Position numbers and translations under genes: made by a program. From contig OX621252.1 in NCBI GenBank assembly GCA_951640165.1, positions 8,464,501-8,528,500 of the forward strand: a stretch of 64,000 bases of DNA. The letters are read 5' to 3'. The number at the start of each line of letters is the position of its first letter. Position 1 is the first letter of the stretch. Shown here in pieces: positions 1 through 11,700 of the stretch. Origin of the DNA: Pseudoips prasinana. Its lineage: Eukaryota > Arthropoda > Insecta > Lepidoptera > Nolidae. Below the pieces are notes generated by a model. The model was given only the letters and a program-made list of their open reading frames with translations. It did no database searches and was not told the DNA's origin.

Positions 1-454
1 ATTGACATAAACACGCAATTATTTAAAATGGCGTCAAAATGTAAAAGAAGTGACAAATCTATGAAGCTAACCATTGAGTTAAACAATTTCCAAAAGCATT
101 TTGAAGGCTACAAAATTACACTAAAAAATTTGCCGTGTTAAATCCATATTGACATAAACACGCAATTATTTAAAATGGCGTCAAAATGTAAAAGAAGTGA
201 CAAATCTATGAAGCTAACCATTGAGTTAAACAATTGCCAAAAGCATTTTGAAAGCTTCAAATTACACTTAACATTTTGCCGTGTTAAATCCATATTGACA
301 TAAACACGCAATTATTTAAAATGGCGTCAAAATGTGACAAATATACGAAGCTAACAATTGAGTTAAACAATTGCCAAAATAATTTTGAAGGCTTCAAATT
401 ACACTTAAAAATTTGCCGTGTTAAATCCATATTGACATAAACACGCAATTATTT
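1..454. repeat. Tandem repeat, about 147-bp unit, 3 copies plus a partial
   Basis: Units start with ATTGACATAAACACGCAATT at 1, 148, 294 and 431. The first two are about 147 bp; the third is about 137 bp because it lacks roughly 10 bp after TCAAAATGT. The fourth breaks off near 454. The array probably began before the window. No open frame runs through it; it looks like satellite-type DNA. Confidence 0.9.
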
Positions 455-837
455 CACATCACGGGCAGCAGGGTCTCTCTCGTAATCACTACGCCCCGTC
501 TGCCAAGTATATAGCATACCCACCAAATGATGGTCACATGTTGATACTGTATTACAGGAGTTACAGCTGCGCAGAAATAGTACCATAGTGCGGAAGAGCT
601 ATTTATATTTTGATTTTTCATGTAGGAGTTTATTCAGGGCAAATTGGTTTAAATTGGTATTGTTTTTGATAACGTGTCAATCTTGTTTTACAATCTATAT
701 ATTTATTGCAGCCTATTTACCTAAGTAAATTCACATTAATTACTTGACGCGAGTTTCTAAATAGATAATTTAATTAAGTAGGTACTAAATTAGTTCATTC
801 TTTTCTGTCTTTACGGTTTTTTTTATGTTATAGAGCG
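455..837. other. No recognisable feature
   Basis: AT-rich sequence between the tandem array and the first LINE tail. No convincing exon, TIR or RNA gene was seen. Confidence 0.4.
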
Positions 838-945
838 ACAAACATATTTCTGCATCACCCAAAGGTCGACAGGAAGAGAATGCCTTCGGCATTGAGTCCG
901 CCTGTGTACAATCTTGTACAAAAGTAATAAATAAATAAATAAACA
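838..945 (+). mobile_element. LINE 3' end with (AAAT)n tail
   Basis: The segment GAGAATGCCTTCGGCATTGA followed by GTCCGCC and ending in repeated AAAT resembles the 3' untranslated end of a lepidopteran non-LTR retrotransposon. It is a short 5'-truncated fragment with no coding part left. Confidence 0.55.
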
Positions 946-1060
946 AACGAGCAAGCGGGTCACCTTATGGTAAATGATCACCGCCGCCCATATATACTTG
1001 TAACACCAGAGGAGTCACGGGTGCGTTGCCGGCCTTTAAAAGAATCAGAAAACAAATGTT
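946..1060 (-). mobile_element. LINE 3'-end fragment (same family as 18472-18700 and 28160-28640)
   Basis: The plus-strand string AACGAGCAAGCGGGTCACCT and the following ATCACCGCCGCCCAT recur at 18486 and 28178. Longer copies read on the minus strand give the end of a reverse-transcriptase ORF, so this is the extreme 3' end of that family. Confidence 0.6.
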
Positions 1061-1534
1061 GCTGACCCTTCCCCCCACCCCGATGAGCTCTGGCGACCTT
1101 ACTCACACGCAGAAACACAACATTAAAGTTAATAATGTTATTTTTATTGTTAAGGAATGTCTTCTGTCAGGTGGAGGTAATACCGAGGCAGGCTGCTCTT
1201 TGAGCGAATGAACGCTGTGCCCAACCTATCTTATAACTCTTGGCAGAGCGGTCGTGGTCACATTGAGGCATCCACGTCGGTGATAAAGGTGGATACAGCT
1301 TTCCGCACGATATCCCGCCATCTCTCTCTCTGTTGGCGGACTGTCTGGCGCAGTCAGATACGCAGCTTCCTACTACGGATATCACTTGGTCAGTCCAGCG
1401 CATAGGTGACCTGCTAAGCGATCTGGTTCCCTTTATTTTAAGCCCCCAAAGATAGTCATATTATATATGGCAAATCTAAAGGTAGACGGTATCGATTACT
1501 GTCTCGTTAGTGAATTATTTTAGGTCTTTCTTAA
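1061..1534. other. No supported gene
   Basis: Contains two small overlapping open frames on opposite strands without family resemblance or coding character. Nothing else recognised. Confidence 0.4.
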
Positions 1535-1690
1535 TGGGACTTGTCCTACCATATTACCCTCCCCAGCAATTAACGTACGCCTCCCAGCTTATAGGATCTA
1601 CAGTGGCACACAATGAGATTACATTGAGCGGCGAGGCTCAGCCATGTCCCGGGGAGTCATTGCAACTGTCTTAGTTCCCGCAACAAATTT
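1535..1690 (-). mobile_element. LINE 3'-UTR fragment
   Basis: This is a reverse-complement relative of the tail at about 12705-12840: the shared strings include CCCCGGGACATG, the GAGCGGCGAGGCTC/CACCGCTCAG region and TGTGTGCCACTG. It marks a second, inverted copy of the LINE family at 12250-12840. Confidence 0.6.
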
Positions 1691-1861
1691 AATCAGAAAC
1701 AAACAAATAGGTTTAGAAAAAAGCGGGAGATATAATGATATACATATATACGATGCTGGAGACTCGTAAAACGAGAGAATTGCAACAAGAGAAGTGAGCT
1801 GCAAAAGAATCCAAGTTATGTTTTAAATATCCTATTCAGTAAGCTATTATTTAAAAAAAAA

Positions 1862-1990
1862 AAAAAGACAGCGCCCGCACTCTGGAATCTAATCCCTGTG
1901 TCGCGAGGAATCATACAAACATACATATAATAGACGGACACAAATTACATTTGATTGGAATCAAATGTAATTTGTGTCCGTCTATTATTA
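1862..1990 (-). mobile_element. Truncated tRNA-derived SINE ending in a perfect palindrome
   Basis: Positions 1870-1926 match the tail of the SINE family at 19938-20148, reversed (GCCCGCACTCTGGAATCTAA, then GTCGCG). From 1927 the sequence becomes a palindrome: a 30-nt arm at 1927-1956, a 2-nt loop (GG), and the exact reverse-complement arm at 1959-1988. The expected SINE head is missing, so the element looks folded back on itself. Confidence 0.7.
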
Positions 1991-2417
1991 TTCTACTAAA
2001 AATAGGATAATAATAATTTATAGGCAAAAATGCATAAAAATAAATGTACACAGCTTGTTGACGAGTCAATCAGTGTGTGTCATAGAACTTTTATTTTTAT
2101 TATAAAATACTAGCTGTACTCTGAGCGCGTTGCTACGCGACAAACAAAAAAAATTGAAGGAAAGACATTACACACATAATACGACAATATATAAAATTCA
2201 TTGGAATGATAGTGGCGCTCTCTGTCGAAGATTGGTCGTACCAACTCAGAAACCTCCGAGGGCTCATGCACAACACTTTGCTGAAGATCATCAAATGATT
2301 TCATTTTATAAGGAGCAGAGAAGTTTGAAGAAATTGGACGTCAATTACTGGTGGACTCAGCGCAGCATATGCGCTGCCTGTTGATAAGTAAATCAGTAAG
2401 TTAAGACTTTTTTATAA

Positions 2418-2635
2418 CTAGCTGAGCCCCGCGGTTTTACCCGCGTTAACTTTATAAATGATCACAGCTCCTCCCCCGTAAGTGAAAGCGTGATAATAAT
2501 AAACTGACAGAAATTCTAAAAATCATATTCGTGGCTTCTATATCGATTGTAGATCACGCCCCAAGTATCCTTTAAAAAAATATTCAATGTACATTTTTGA
2601 TTTTGACTTTCCTACTATTTTATTATATGTATAGA
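2418..2635 (-). mobile_element. Helitron-like non-autonomous element
   Basis: Read on the minus strand it begins TCTATAC and ends with a GC-rich hairpin (CGCGGGTAAAACCGCGG) followed by CAGCTAG. It shares most of its length with the copy at 11069-11386 (GATTGTAGA, CACGCCCCAAGTATCC). Flanks are A and T, as expected for Helitron insertion. Confidence 0.65.
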
Positions 2636-3696
2636 TAAACATTTGCCCGCTACTACTTTCGCCGGGGGTGTGCATACAAGATGGTAATAAAATAAAACTC
2701 AATCTGTATACTGATCTGAAGCTAGACCGGCTGCAGAACAGTATATAGATTGAGATTTATTAATAATATTTATTTCAATAATTAATACATCGATAGGTCA
2801 TTCAAAATTGCGAACGAAACCATACCGCGATCGATTTTGACAGTAACGCCATCTAGGGAATTGTCGGCAAACAAAGGAGACGGGGATTTCTGGGCCTGAC
2901 TGTAATAAGTTGAGATATGGTTTAAAAAAGCGTTATATTTTACTATTTCAAACTGTAAAAAAATTACCCAATTTACAATCTGGAAAACGAGAAATCTCAA
3001 AATAAGTTTAAGTCACGAATTAAATTGGTTGTTGATTACTATAATTGATCGATAACCGATTTAATCATAATAATTATTAAATACATTAACATAATGTCAA
3101 CAGTAAAAAATAAAATATCAACAAAATTAATAGAAATCATAACATCGGTTATCGTTCAAATCGATTTATTAGTTATTGACAACTATATTTTTAATATATG
3201 CTGACAGTGACTGGTGACAGATTTTGAATCCTAATCTATGCTCGGTCACTCATATCTCGTATCGTTTAGTGCGTGTGTGATTTGAGTATTTTTTTATTGT
3301 TTTGTTTATATATCCCTCGACAACTGCATTCTCTCTGCGGACTTCTGATATTGGTTAACGTGAACGACTTTTCCTAACATACTGAACACGTATAACTATT
3401 AAATAGCAATCGCCCTTAAAATCAGCTGTTTAGTATAGGTTGGTACATAACATAACCTCTCTATTAAGTACTAAATCTTTCATAACTCTGCTCACAGATT
3501 GTAAAAATCCATGGAACTTTTAGTGATTGGCTGATAATTTATAGACCCATTAATTGACACCACTTTTATCTTTTTACATCCGGGCCCAATATTGTATGAA
3601 AACGTATCCGTCTCCTTTACACATATTGAACACTACTTCTGCGTGGAGTTTACTCTTGTTGTCCTTTGTGAATTTCAATAAATCCAGCCTCATTCA
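2636..3696. other. No supported gene
   Basis: AT-rich DNA including inverted strings such as ATCGATAACCGATTTAATCA (near 3048) and ATCGGTTATCG (near 3144) that may be remnants of a small TIR element. No coding signal. Confidence 0.4.
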
Positions 3697-3858
3697 TCCT
3701 ACTAATATTATATATGCGAAAGTTTATGAGTGCAGATGAATGGATGTTTGCTACTCTTTCACGCAAAACCTAACAAAAGGATTTTAATTAATCGTTGTAG
3801 TAATTCACATACACATAGTGTATAATTTTAATGCGGGTGGAACCGCGGGCGCAGCTAG
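3697..3858 (+). mobile_element. Short Helitron-like element
   Basis: Begins TCCTACTAATATTATATATG and ends GCGGGTGGAACCGCGGGCG then CAGCTAG with T following. Start and end match the other Helitron-like copies in this window, including the nested one at 43382-58894. Confidence 0.65.
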
Positions 3859-4308
3859 TGATTAATGATATCAAGGCAAAAATATTTTAATAAATTTGAT
3901 GAAATTTGATGAACCACAGTATATATTTCTCACTTCGCACCCAAACGACGGCCACGGAACTATACTGCTGAACCTCCGCTATTCGTTCATCTTTCCGTCT
4001 CTCAGCAAACTGTATCTTATGAACTTGCCTTCTGTATGAAAAATGCAACGTCTTAACTGTCCGCCAACTCTTTATTAAACATGCAATTTTAAAAAAACAC
4101 TCAACACTCACTTACAATGCTAATTTAACCTTACTAACACCAAAAGACGGAAAGATATTATCTGCACTAGTGCATCAGAGTCTAAGTTGATTTATACAAA
4201 CAGGTTTTATCCTTTTCTCGGGCCATATCTTTACAATAAAATAAATAAGTCACTATCTATATATAACCTTAACTATATAAATTGTAAAAGAATAGTCAGT
4301 AATTTTTA

Positions 4309-5089
4309 ACCGACTTCAAAAGGAGGAGGTTCTCAAGTTCATCAGTATTTTTTTATGTATGTACACCGATTACTCAGAGATTTATGATCCGATTTACGTG
4401 ATTCTTGATGCGAAATGGTTGCCATTTGGTCCCATAAAAATTTTGTATAGTTTGGCCCAGCAGTTTTAATTTTATGGACATTTTTGTATGAAAATTTTTG
4501 TTTATGTGGACGATGTAACTGTCTTTGTCACTTTGTTTTAAATCTTAGCCAGCCTAGCTAGACTCATACTGTTCAAATGTGTCCTGGCATGAACATAAAG
4601 AACAATTTCAAACGACAAAAATAGAAAAACAAACAATAAAATTTGGGGGTACCTACCCCATACTTAGAACTGAAATTAAAAAAAAATCATCAAACCATAC
4701 ATGTGGGGTATCTATGGATAGGTCTTCGAAAATGATATTGAGGTTTATAATATCATTTTTTTCTTAACTGTATAGTTTGCGCGAGAGACACTTTCAAAGG
4801 CGTAATATGTCCCCCTCTGAGAATGATAAAACTAAAACGAATAGATGATGTACTGATTACCATGCAAATTTCCAGCGAAAATTGTTGAACGAGATCTAGT
4901 AAGTAGTTTTTTTTAATGCGTCATAAATCGTAAACCGCAATTGGGCACCGACATCAAACCTATTAATAGGTAGCACATAAAAATTATAGTATGTCATTAA
5001 TATTAAAGGTATTGCGTTTGCATAAGAGATGTATTAAATTAAATCTTTATTAAGATATTTTTTTAATACTTTTTAGTTTTGAAGTCGGT
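4309..5089. mobile_element. TIR element with ACCGACTTCAAAA ends
   Basis: The left end ACCGACTTCAAAA (4309-4321) is exactly inverted at the right end (5077-5089). The interior, including GGAGGAGGTTCTCAAG and the segment on to about 4600, recurs inverted at 27056-27631. About 780 bp, no intact ORF; a non-autonomous DNA element. Confidence 0.65.
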
Positions 5090-5484
5090 TTTTTTAAACG
5101 ATGTTTTTTTATTTGTTACTTTTTTTTACAAAAGTTGTCCTATGATGAGACTGAGGGGTTATTTAGTATTCTAAAATAAGTTAATTTTTAAACATTATAT
5201 CTTAGATTTGTGAATTTGTATAACTAATTAAATATTTTTTAAATTTTTATTAAAGGATAAGTATACTTTTTAAGCCATTAGAACGCCTGTGGTACAGGTT
5301 TAACCTAGTACAGGCACAAACTGTCTATAGCTTAGTATTAATTATTTTTAATATAAATAGATATAAATTTTGTACACATTTTTTCTTGAATAAATTTATT
5401 ATTAAAAAAAAAACTGAAATAGGACGACAGTTGGAATTTTACACTGTCGCTGTAACAAGAAATAATAAAATTAAAGTACGTGTG

Positions 5485-5545
5485 TACGGAACACTTCGAG
5501 TTTGGTTCCGACTCGGGCTTGGCCGGTATTTCGTCGGTAATGAAT
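5485..5545 (-). mobile_element. Fragment of the CCGGCCAAG..GAGTCGG repeat
   Basis: On the minus strand it reads ACCGGCCAAGCCCGAGTCGG and then a TTCCGTAC motif, resembling the start of the element at 14625-14905. Located just downstream of the lyase stop codon, so it may lie in the 3' untranslated region. Confidence 0.45.
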
Positions 5546-5637
5546 GAAACTAAAATATTAATTACAAAAATTCAGAATTTTATAATATTATTATCAAATT
5601 TTTTATATTCAATAATAAGTCTCATTTTCGCTTAAAG

Positions 5638-5783
5638 TTACTTGGAAAGACCTAACGCCCTCAATTTGGTCTGAATCCTTTGTCTGGCTTCCGATGAAAG
5701 AGGTCTTTGTGGGAGTGATGGAGGACCAACTTTAACACCGGTGACAATCTCCATACCGGCCTTCATTATCGGTACCCAGGGTC
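5638..5783 (-). CDS. Lyase coding exon 7 (C-terminus)
   Basis: The acceptor TTTACAG ends at 5784. The exon opens with GA, completing a Gly codon begun in exon 6, and encodes [15 protein letters not shown] to a TAA at 5640-5638. It supplies the last 47 residues, including the [11 protein letters not shown] segment typical of the family's C-terminal region. Confidence 0.88.
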
Positions 5784-8700
5784 CTGTAAATAAAAATAAA
5801 AATATGCATTTATATGACTGGCTGGTCTAGCTAATTTACCGGATCCAGTTTAGCAGTCAGGGTCACTAACCTTACTTATAGTTAACTTATATTACTTATA
5901 GTTAACTTATATTACATATAGTTAACTTATAGTTAGCTGGTTAGTGACCCTGACTGCTAAACTGGATCCGGTGGTAGCATTAAAGCGTGACCTTCGTTAT
6001 TAACACAAGGTCCGTCATAATAATAAATAATTCAGACAATATGTAGTAAAATATAGCAAAAACTATAAATTTTGATAATTAAACTTAAATAGTTAATGTC
6101 AAAGAGATAATCTCTGTGACAATAACTTAATACAAGCTAGCTAAATATAATTGCTATTATAAAATAAATATTGTCAATGGTTCTGTCTATATTATAGACA
6201 GAACCATTGACAATATGTAGTAAAAATATTAGACTTAAACTAGATAATTAAACATAATCTCTTGACAATAACTTGATACGAGCTAGCTAAATATCAATGC
6301 TATAATAAAATAAATTTTATAAATGTTTTCATACAATGTGTACCTTAATATCTATGTTACTAGAAATAATAATGTATACAACTATATTACTACAAACATG
6401 TTTTGACTATTTACAAGCGCTTTTTTAAAGTCTACGTGAATAAAAACCTTTTATGTTTTATTTTTATTGTATTTTATTTTATAAACCACCGGTCATGGGT
6501 TCGATCTCCATTCAGGACCAATCTTTGTGTGATGCGCACGATTATTTGTTGTGTCGGGGTGTTATTCTTCTACTATATAAAAATAAGTCGGGTTTTCCTT
6601 CCTGACGCTATAACTCCAGAACGCACGAACCGATTTCCACGGTCTTGCATTCGTTGGAAAGGTCTCGGGCTCCGTGAGGTTTATAGCAAAGAAAAATTAT
6701 AAAATTTAACGCGGGTAACACCGCGGGGCACAGCTAGTTAATGTATGTAATTGGATATACATAAGTATATTTCTGCGTCTTCTGTCTTCTGCGTCTGAAT
6801 GTGATATGTGTCCGTAAATTACATGTAAGTATGTGAATTTTCTCGCGGTTCAGATTTATCTATACTATTATTATAAATAGTAAAAATTTTATCGTCGTAT
6901 GTTGGTTGGTAATAATGCTCGAAGTTGGTAATGGATAAAATCAAAAACTACTTATCTGATATTCACGTTTGAAGCTTAATTATTAGCGAGTAAATAATAA
7001 TAATAATTTTATTAGCACTTCATTTTTTACATGGTTGATGTACAATGATAGCCTCACTAGGCAATGCCTGTATCGAGGTTATCATACAAAATACGAATTG
7101 CCTGGTAGGACTAGCTCACAGTTCATATCATTATTAACAATAAAATAAAAGTGACATTCCATTATTATTACATATTGAAATGTTTAAAAATGATTTAGAT
7201 CTTTACAAAAATTACAATAATATAACCAAGGTAATTAAAAAATGAATTATATCTACCTACCCCTGCGCAGCCAGGGCGGGTTACTAGTTTAAGAAATATA
7301 TCCAGTAACATTTTGGTAAAGTACCTACAGAATATTAGGTATTTTTCCCTAATAGCATGGTAATGTAATTTCCGTCGCTGTTATTGTCCACAATAGGTAA
7401 CTTTCTGAATATCAAAACAAACATGAAACCGATAAGGAAACTACTTCAGATAACAAGACTATTAAAATAATAGCTCGCTTTTGTTGAAGGAACTTTCTGG
7501 TATTATTTATATAATTCATTTGTATTATTCCATACTGTAGAGGTATAATTCTAACTTATAGAAGCTCATGTAATTTGGTTTGTTTTATATGAAAACTGTT
7601 CAAACCAATTTCGATTCAATTTAATCTTGTCTTAATTCTTGCAAATTAATTGTTATGCATATTGACATTATTGTATCTATATTATTTAATTAATTAGTAA
7701 AACTCAGTCGTTAATATAAATTGTTATTACTAATCATAATTTATGTCAATTTTTTTTTGCAACTTAATATTGTTTAATGCTTTTAAAATTATATATTTTA
7801 CTAGCTGTGCCCGCGACTTCGTCCGCGTGTTAATTAGTTTATTTCGTTTTTGTTGTAAAATAAAAGACTTTTTCTAAAATAAAAGTAGCCTTAGTTACTC
7901 CTTATTACATCAGCTACCTGCCAATAAAAGTCCCGTCAAAATCGGTCCAGCTATTTCAGAAATTACCCGGAACAAACAGACAGACAGACAGACAAAAATT
8001 GTAAAAAATGTTAATTTGGTGTATGTACCGTATATATATTCATATTAATGTAGTAAAAACCGGTTATTTCAATATTACAAACAGACACTTCAATTTTATT
8101 TATTTGTATAGATATGCAATTATATAAATATAACTTTAGTTAATGTATTTGGCTACTTTTATTGTATAGTATTATATTGTATTCAACATTAATAGTTAAT
8201 TATTGCTAATTTGATATGCATGCTGTGTTAGCCTATAAGTGATTATTACACGAACAACTGTAACATTTAGCTTGTAACTCTGGCTTATAATGTGTAAATA
8301 ATTGTTGGTTAACCTATTAAAAAAAAAAAAAAAAAAAAATACGCCATAACTACTTAAGCGGACGACATGATATTTTGCACACACGGTGTCAAAGGTACCT
8401 ACAGTAAATGACATTGGGTGCCTTTCGTCCAGAAACAAAGGACTGTTCATGAGAGATAATGCAAATGAAGCCGTGCGTGGAGAGCTTAGTATTTTTAGAT
8501 GGGTCAAGCGTATTTAGGCATACAATTTCTATGTTACCAGACTAGCTGGCTAGCTGCGCAGGTTGATATTACGTATTGTGATATACATAAAATAAAATAA
8601 AACAAAATAAAATTTATTGTTTGATAAATTGTTGCACTTAGATATTTAAGGTGACACTGGAACCCGCACTAGGATACCCTGTGTTGCAGGATCCAGTCTC

Positions 8701-11700
8701 GTCCGTCGAGGATTGTTTTACAATAAAAATGTGCTTCAAAAGTACCTACATATACACATAGTCATACTCATGTCTGGGCAAAGAAAGAAATTGTTATCTG
8801 TCTTATTACCATTTTCTGTTATTGCTAAATAGACAAAGCCCGCGCTTTAATTCACACAAATGAGTCCCTGCATCGCGGGGTTCTTTCAAACATATAATTG
8901 ACGGAAACAAATCACACCTAGACGCAGAACTACTACTTATGGGTTACACAAATAGTCCTCATATGCGGGGATCAAACCCATGACAAGAAGTGTTGAGGTG
9001 ACTGTCTTAACCAGTGCGTCACACGTGTAAACAAAGCGTTCTCATAACACTCTTACTTGGTCTCATTTACCCCAAAAGTTAAAGGACGCTGAATGATGTG
9101 AATGAGGCAACGGTGCCGCATATTCTGCCGTCACAATAAGGATTGTTGACGGCATCTCATTCCCTAAGTACCTACCTTCACAAGTGTGTGCCTCAACTGC
9201 TAGACTAAGTTTCTCTTGCAGAGCTCTTGCTTTGGCTACGTCGTTATTCTCCACGGCTGCCAGGATCTCTTGGGCGAGCTTAGGGAAAAGATTCCATGTG
9301 GTACCGATGCTGGACTTAATGCCTAGAAGAGCGGCGGGAGCGACGAGCTGAAATGAAGATTAGATTATACACCACAATATCATCATAACAGCTGTAAGAA
9401 ATCCACTCCTGGACAAAAGCTTCCCCCAAGAATCATTTTGGGGATATTATTATTATTTGTTTGGGGCTTGATGCCTAGATGGCATCTTGCTACCTCGACC
9501 ATTACTGATCTTTTGTAGCAGAGCTCCTTGACTTTGTCAAAGTTCACCGCTCAATCCTACAGCTTCCAAAAACTCCCAGATTGATTGTGCAGTGAGTGTT
9601 TGTATCTCCTCAGGCTGCATAATATGCTGTCCTAAGTGGATACTTCTACAACGCATTAGTGGCCCGCACGAGCACAGTATATGCAAAGGAGTTTCCTCTG
9701 AATCTTGGCAGAATCTGCAAGTTGTGCTGTCGGCCAACTTTAGGTTGAACATGTGCTTATTCAGCTTGCAGTGTCCAGTGAGAATTCTAGTTACCGCACA
9801 TGTTTTGTAACGTTTGAATTCAAGTAATTCTTTCGACAATTTTTTGTTGTAGCCCTTGATAACAGCCTTTGAGTGTAGAGATCCAGCTGAGGATTTCCAC
9901 AGTTCCATGGCTACTGAGGTACATTGATCGTTTAGGAAAGAGTAGGCTCTTTGCTTGGTAATACCACAAATGGTTAAGGTCCATTTTGGGGATATGCCAT
10001 AATCGCCACGCTTGGCAGAGGGGTTGGCGATCGCAGTAAGATAGTCATAGTACTCAGAAAGAAGCTGCTGCCCGTCCTCTGGTAGAGATTCCCTCGGGTC
10101 GACTTTTAAACTCCCATGGGATGAGATGGGGTGATGATATTCTGATATTCGGCACCGTCACCACACAGTAATACAAAAAGACAATAATAAAATATAGTTG
10201 TGTAACGGACAGAGTAGATACAGTCCACGCCAAGTCGGTAGATACCCTTTCATCTCACCTTTTTCTTTAGCAGCGTTGTGCACCTTTTTGGGATGGGTAA
10301 AAAATGTTAAACTTGCGTCGACGTCGCGGCACGGCGTCGGACTCGTGACCTGATCAATTATTCGTTAGACGGAGGGTCTTTTTTTTTGAAGTTATACTTC
10401 TTTTGGCGCGATGGAGAAAAATGATGAGAGTGAATTTTTACGATGCGCGCGCACACCGACACCAAAAAATTTAACAGCATGAAGTTAGTTCCAGGTGGTA
10501 TGAAAATGTATGAGAGTGAATTTTACGATGCGCGCGCATCGTAAAAATAGGACGTTAGTTCTAGGTGGTATGAAAATTGATAACTATGTTCAATTTGTAT
10601 ATTAAGAAGTATAACTTCTAACGCGTGTACATAAGTACACACAAGTTTTTGAAGTAAAAACTTCTTTAGCGGTATAGTGTACTTTTTTTTCTTAATTATG
10701 TTAGATTTTATACAGCTGACTGCCTAACCAAAATTAGCTCATTTTTAAAATTTATTTCTACCATAGGGAGGGAAGCAATTACTATGAATCTTCACAGCCC
10801 TAAGGTGTTACCACCTTTTCCCACCTGGTATCTTCCACTCGCTACTCGGATCAAATAAAGAATACTTTCAGATGACGAGAAATTATAAAATAGTTTTCAC
10901 TTCTATTGGCACTTCCCGAAGACTGCCCCGTATGTTTTTTATTTCACGTTTGACCAAGACAAAGTTTTCGTTGCGTTTTGGATAATAGGTAGCTGATACA
11001 ACTTTGTAAACAGGCACAAGACTTGCTTGAAATTTGCTTCATTTATTGCTACGATACAAGTCATACTACTAGCTGTGCCCCGCGGTTTTACCCGCGTTGA
11101 ATATTATAAATTATCACAGCTCCTGCCCCGTAGTTTATAGCGTGATAATATGTAGCCTATATGTTGACCCGACCTCTTCGTAATATGCAAAATTTGAAGT
11201 AATTCCATGAAGTATTTTTTGAGTTTAGCCCGGACATACATACAGACAAACAGCCACACAGACAAAAATTCAAAAACTATATTTTTGGCTTCGATATCGA
11301 TTGTAGACCACGCCCCAAGTATCCTTTAAAAAAAATATTCAATGTACAGTTTTGACTTTCCTACGATTTTATTATATTATTATAGATTACACACCTCTTT
11401 TCTATAGAAGTTAAAATAGGAAGTTGGTAAAAGTACTCACAGTATCAGATCCAAGGAACATCTCCTGACCTTCCTTTAAGGTACGAAGAACTTGCGCGCC
11501 CTCGCTCAGGTCGTTAGAAGTAAACTTGATGCCTTTAAAATTCGGGATGGCCGCTGTAGCTGCTACCACGAAGGAGGGCATGTTAACTGTGAACGTAAGA
11601 TAAGATATAAGCAGGCTCAAGCTCAAATAATGGGATCTTGAGTTCAAATGGCGGGTCAGAACCACAAGTGTCATTTGTCGACAAAATCTCAATAGCCTGA

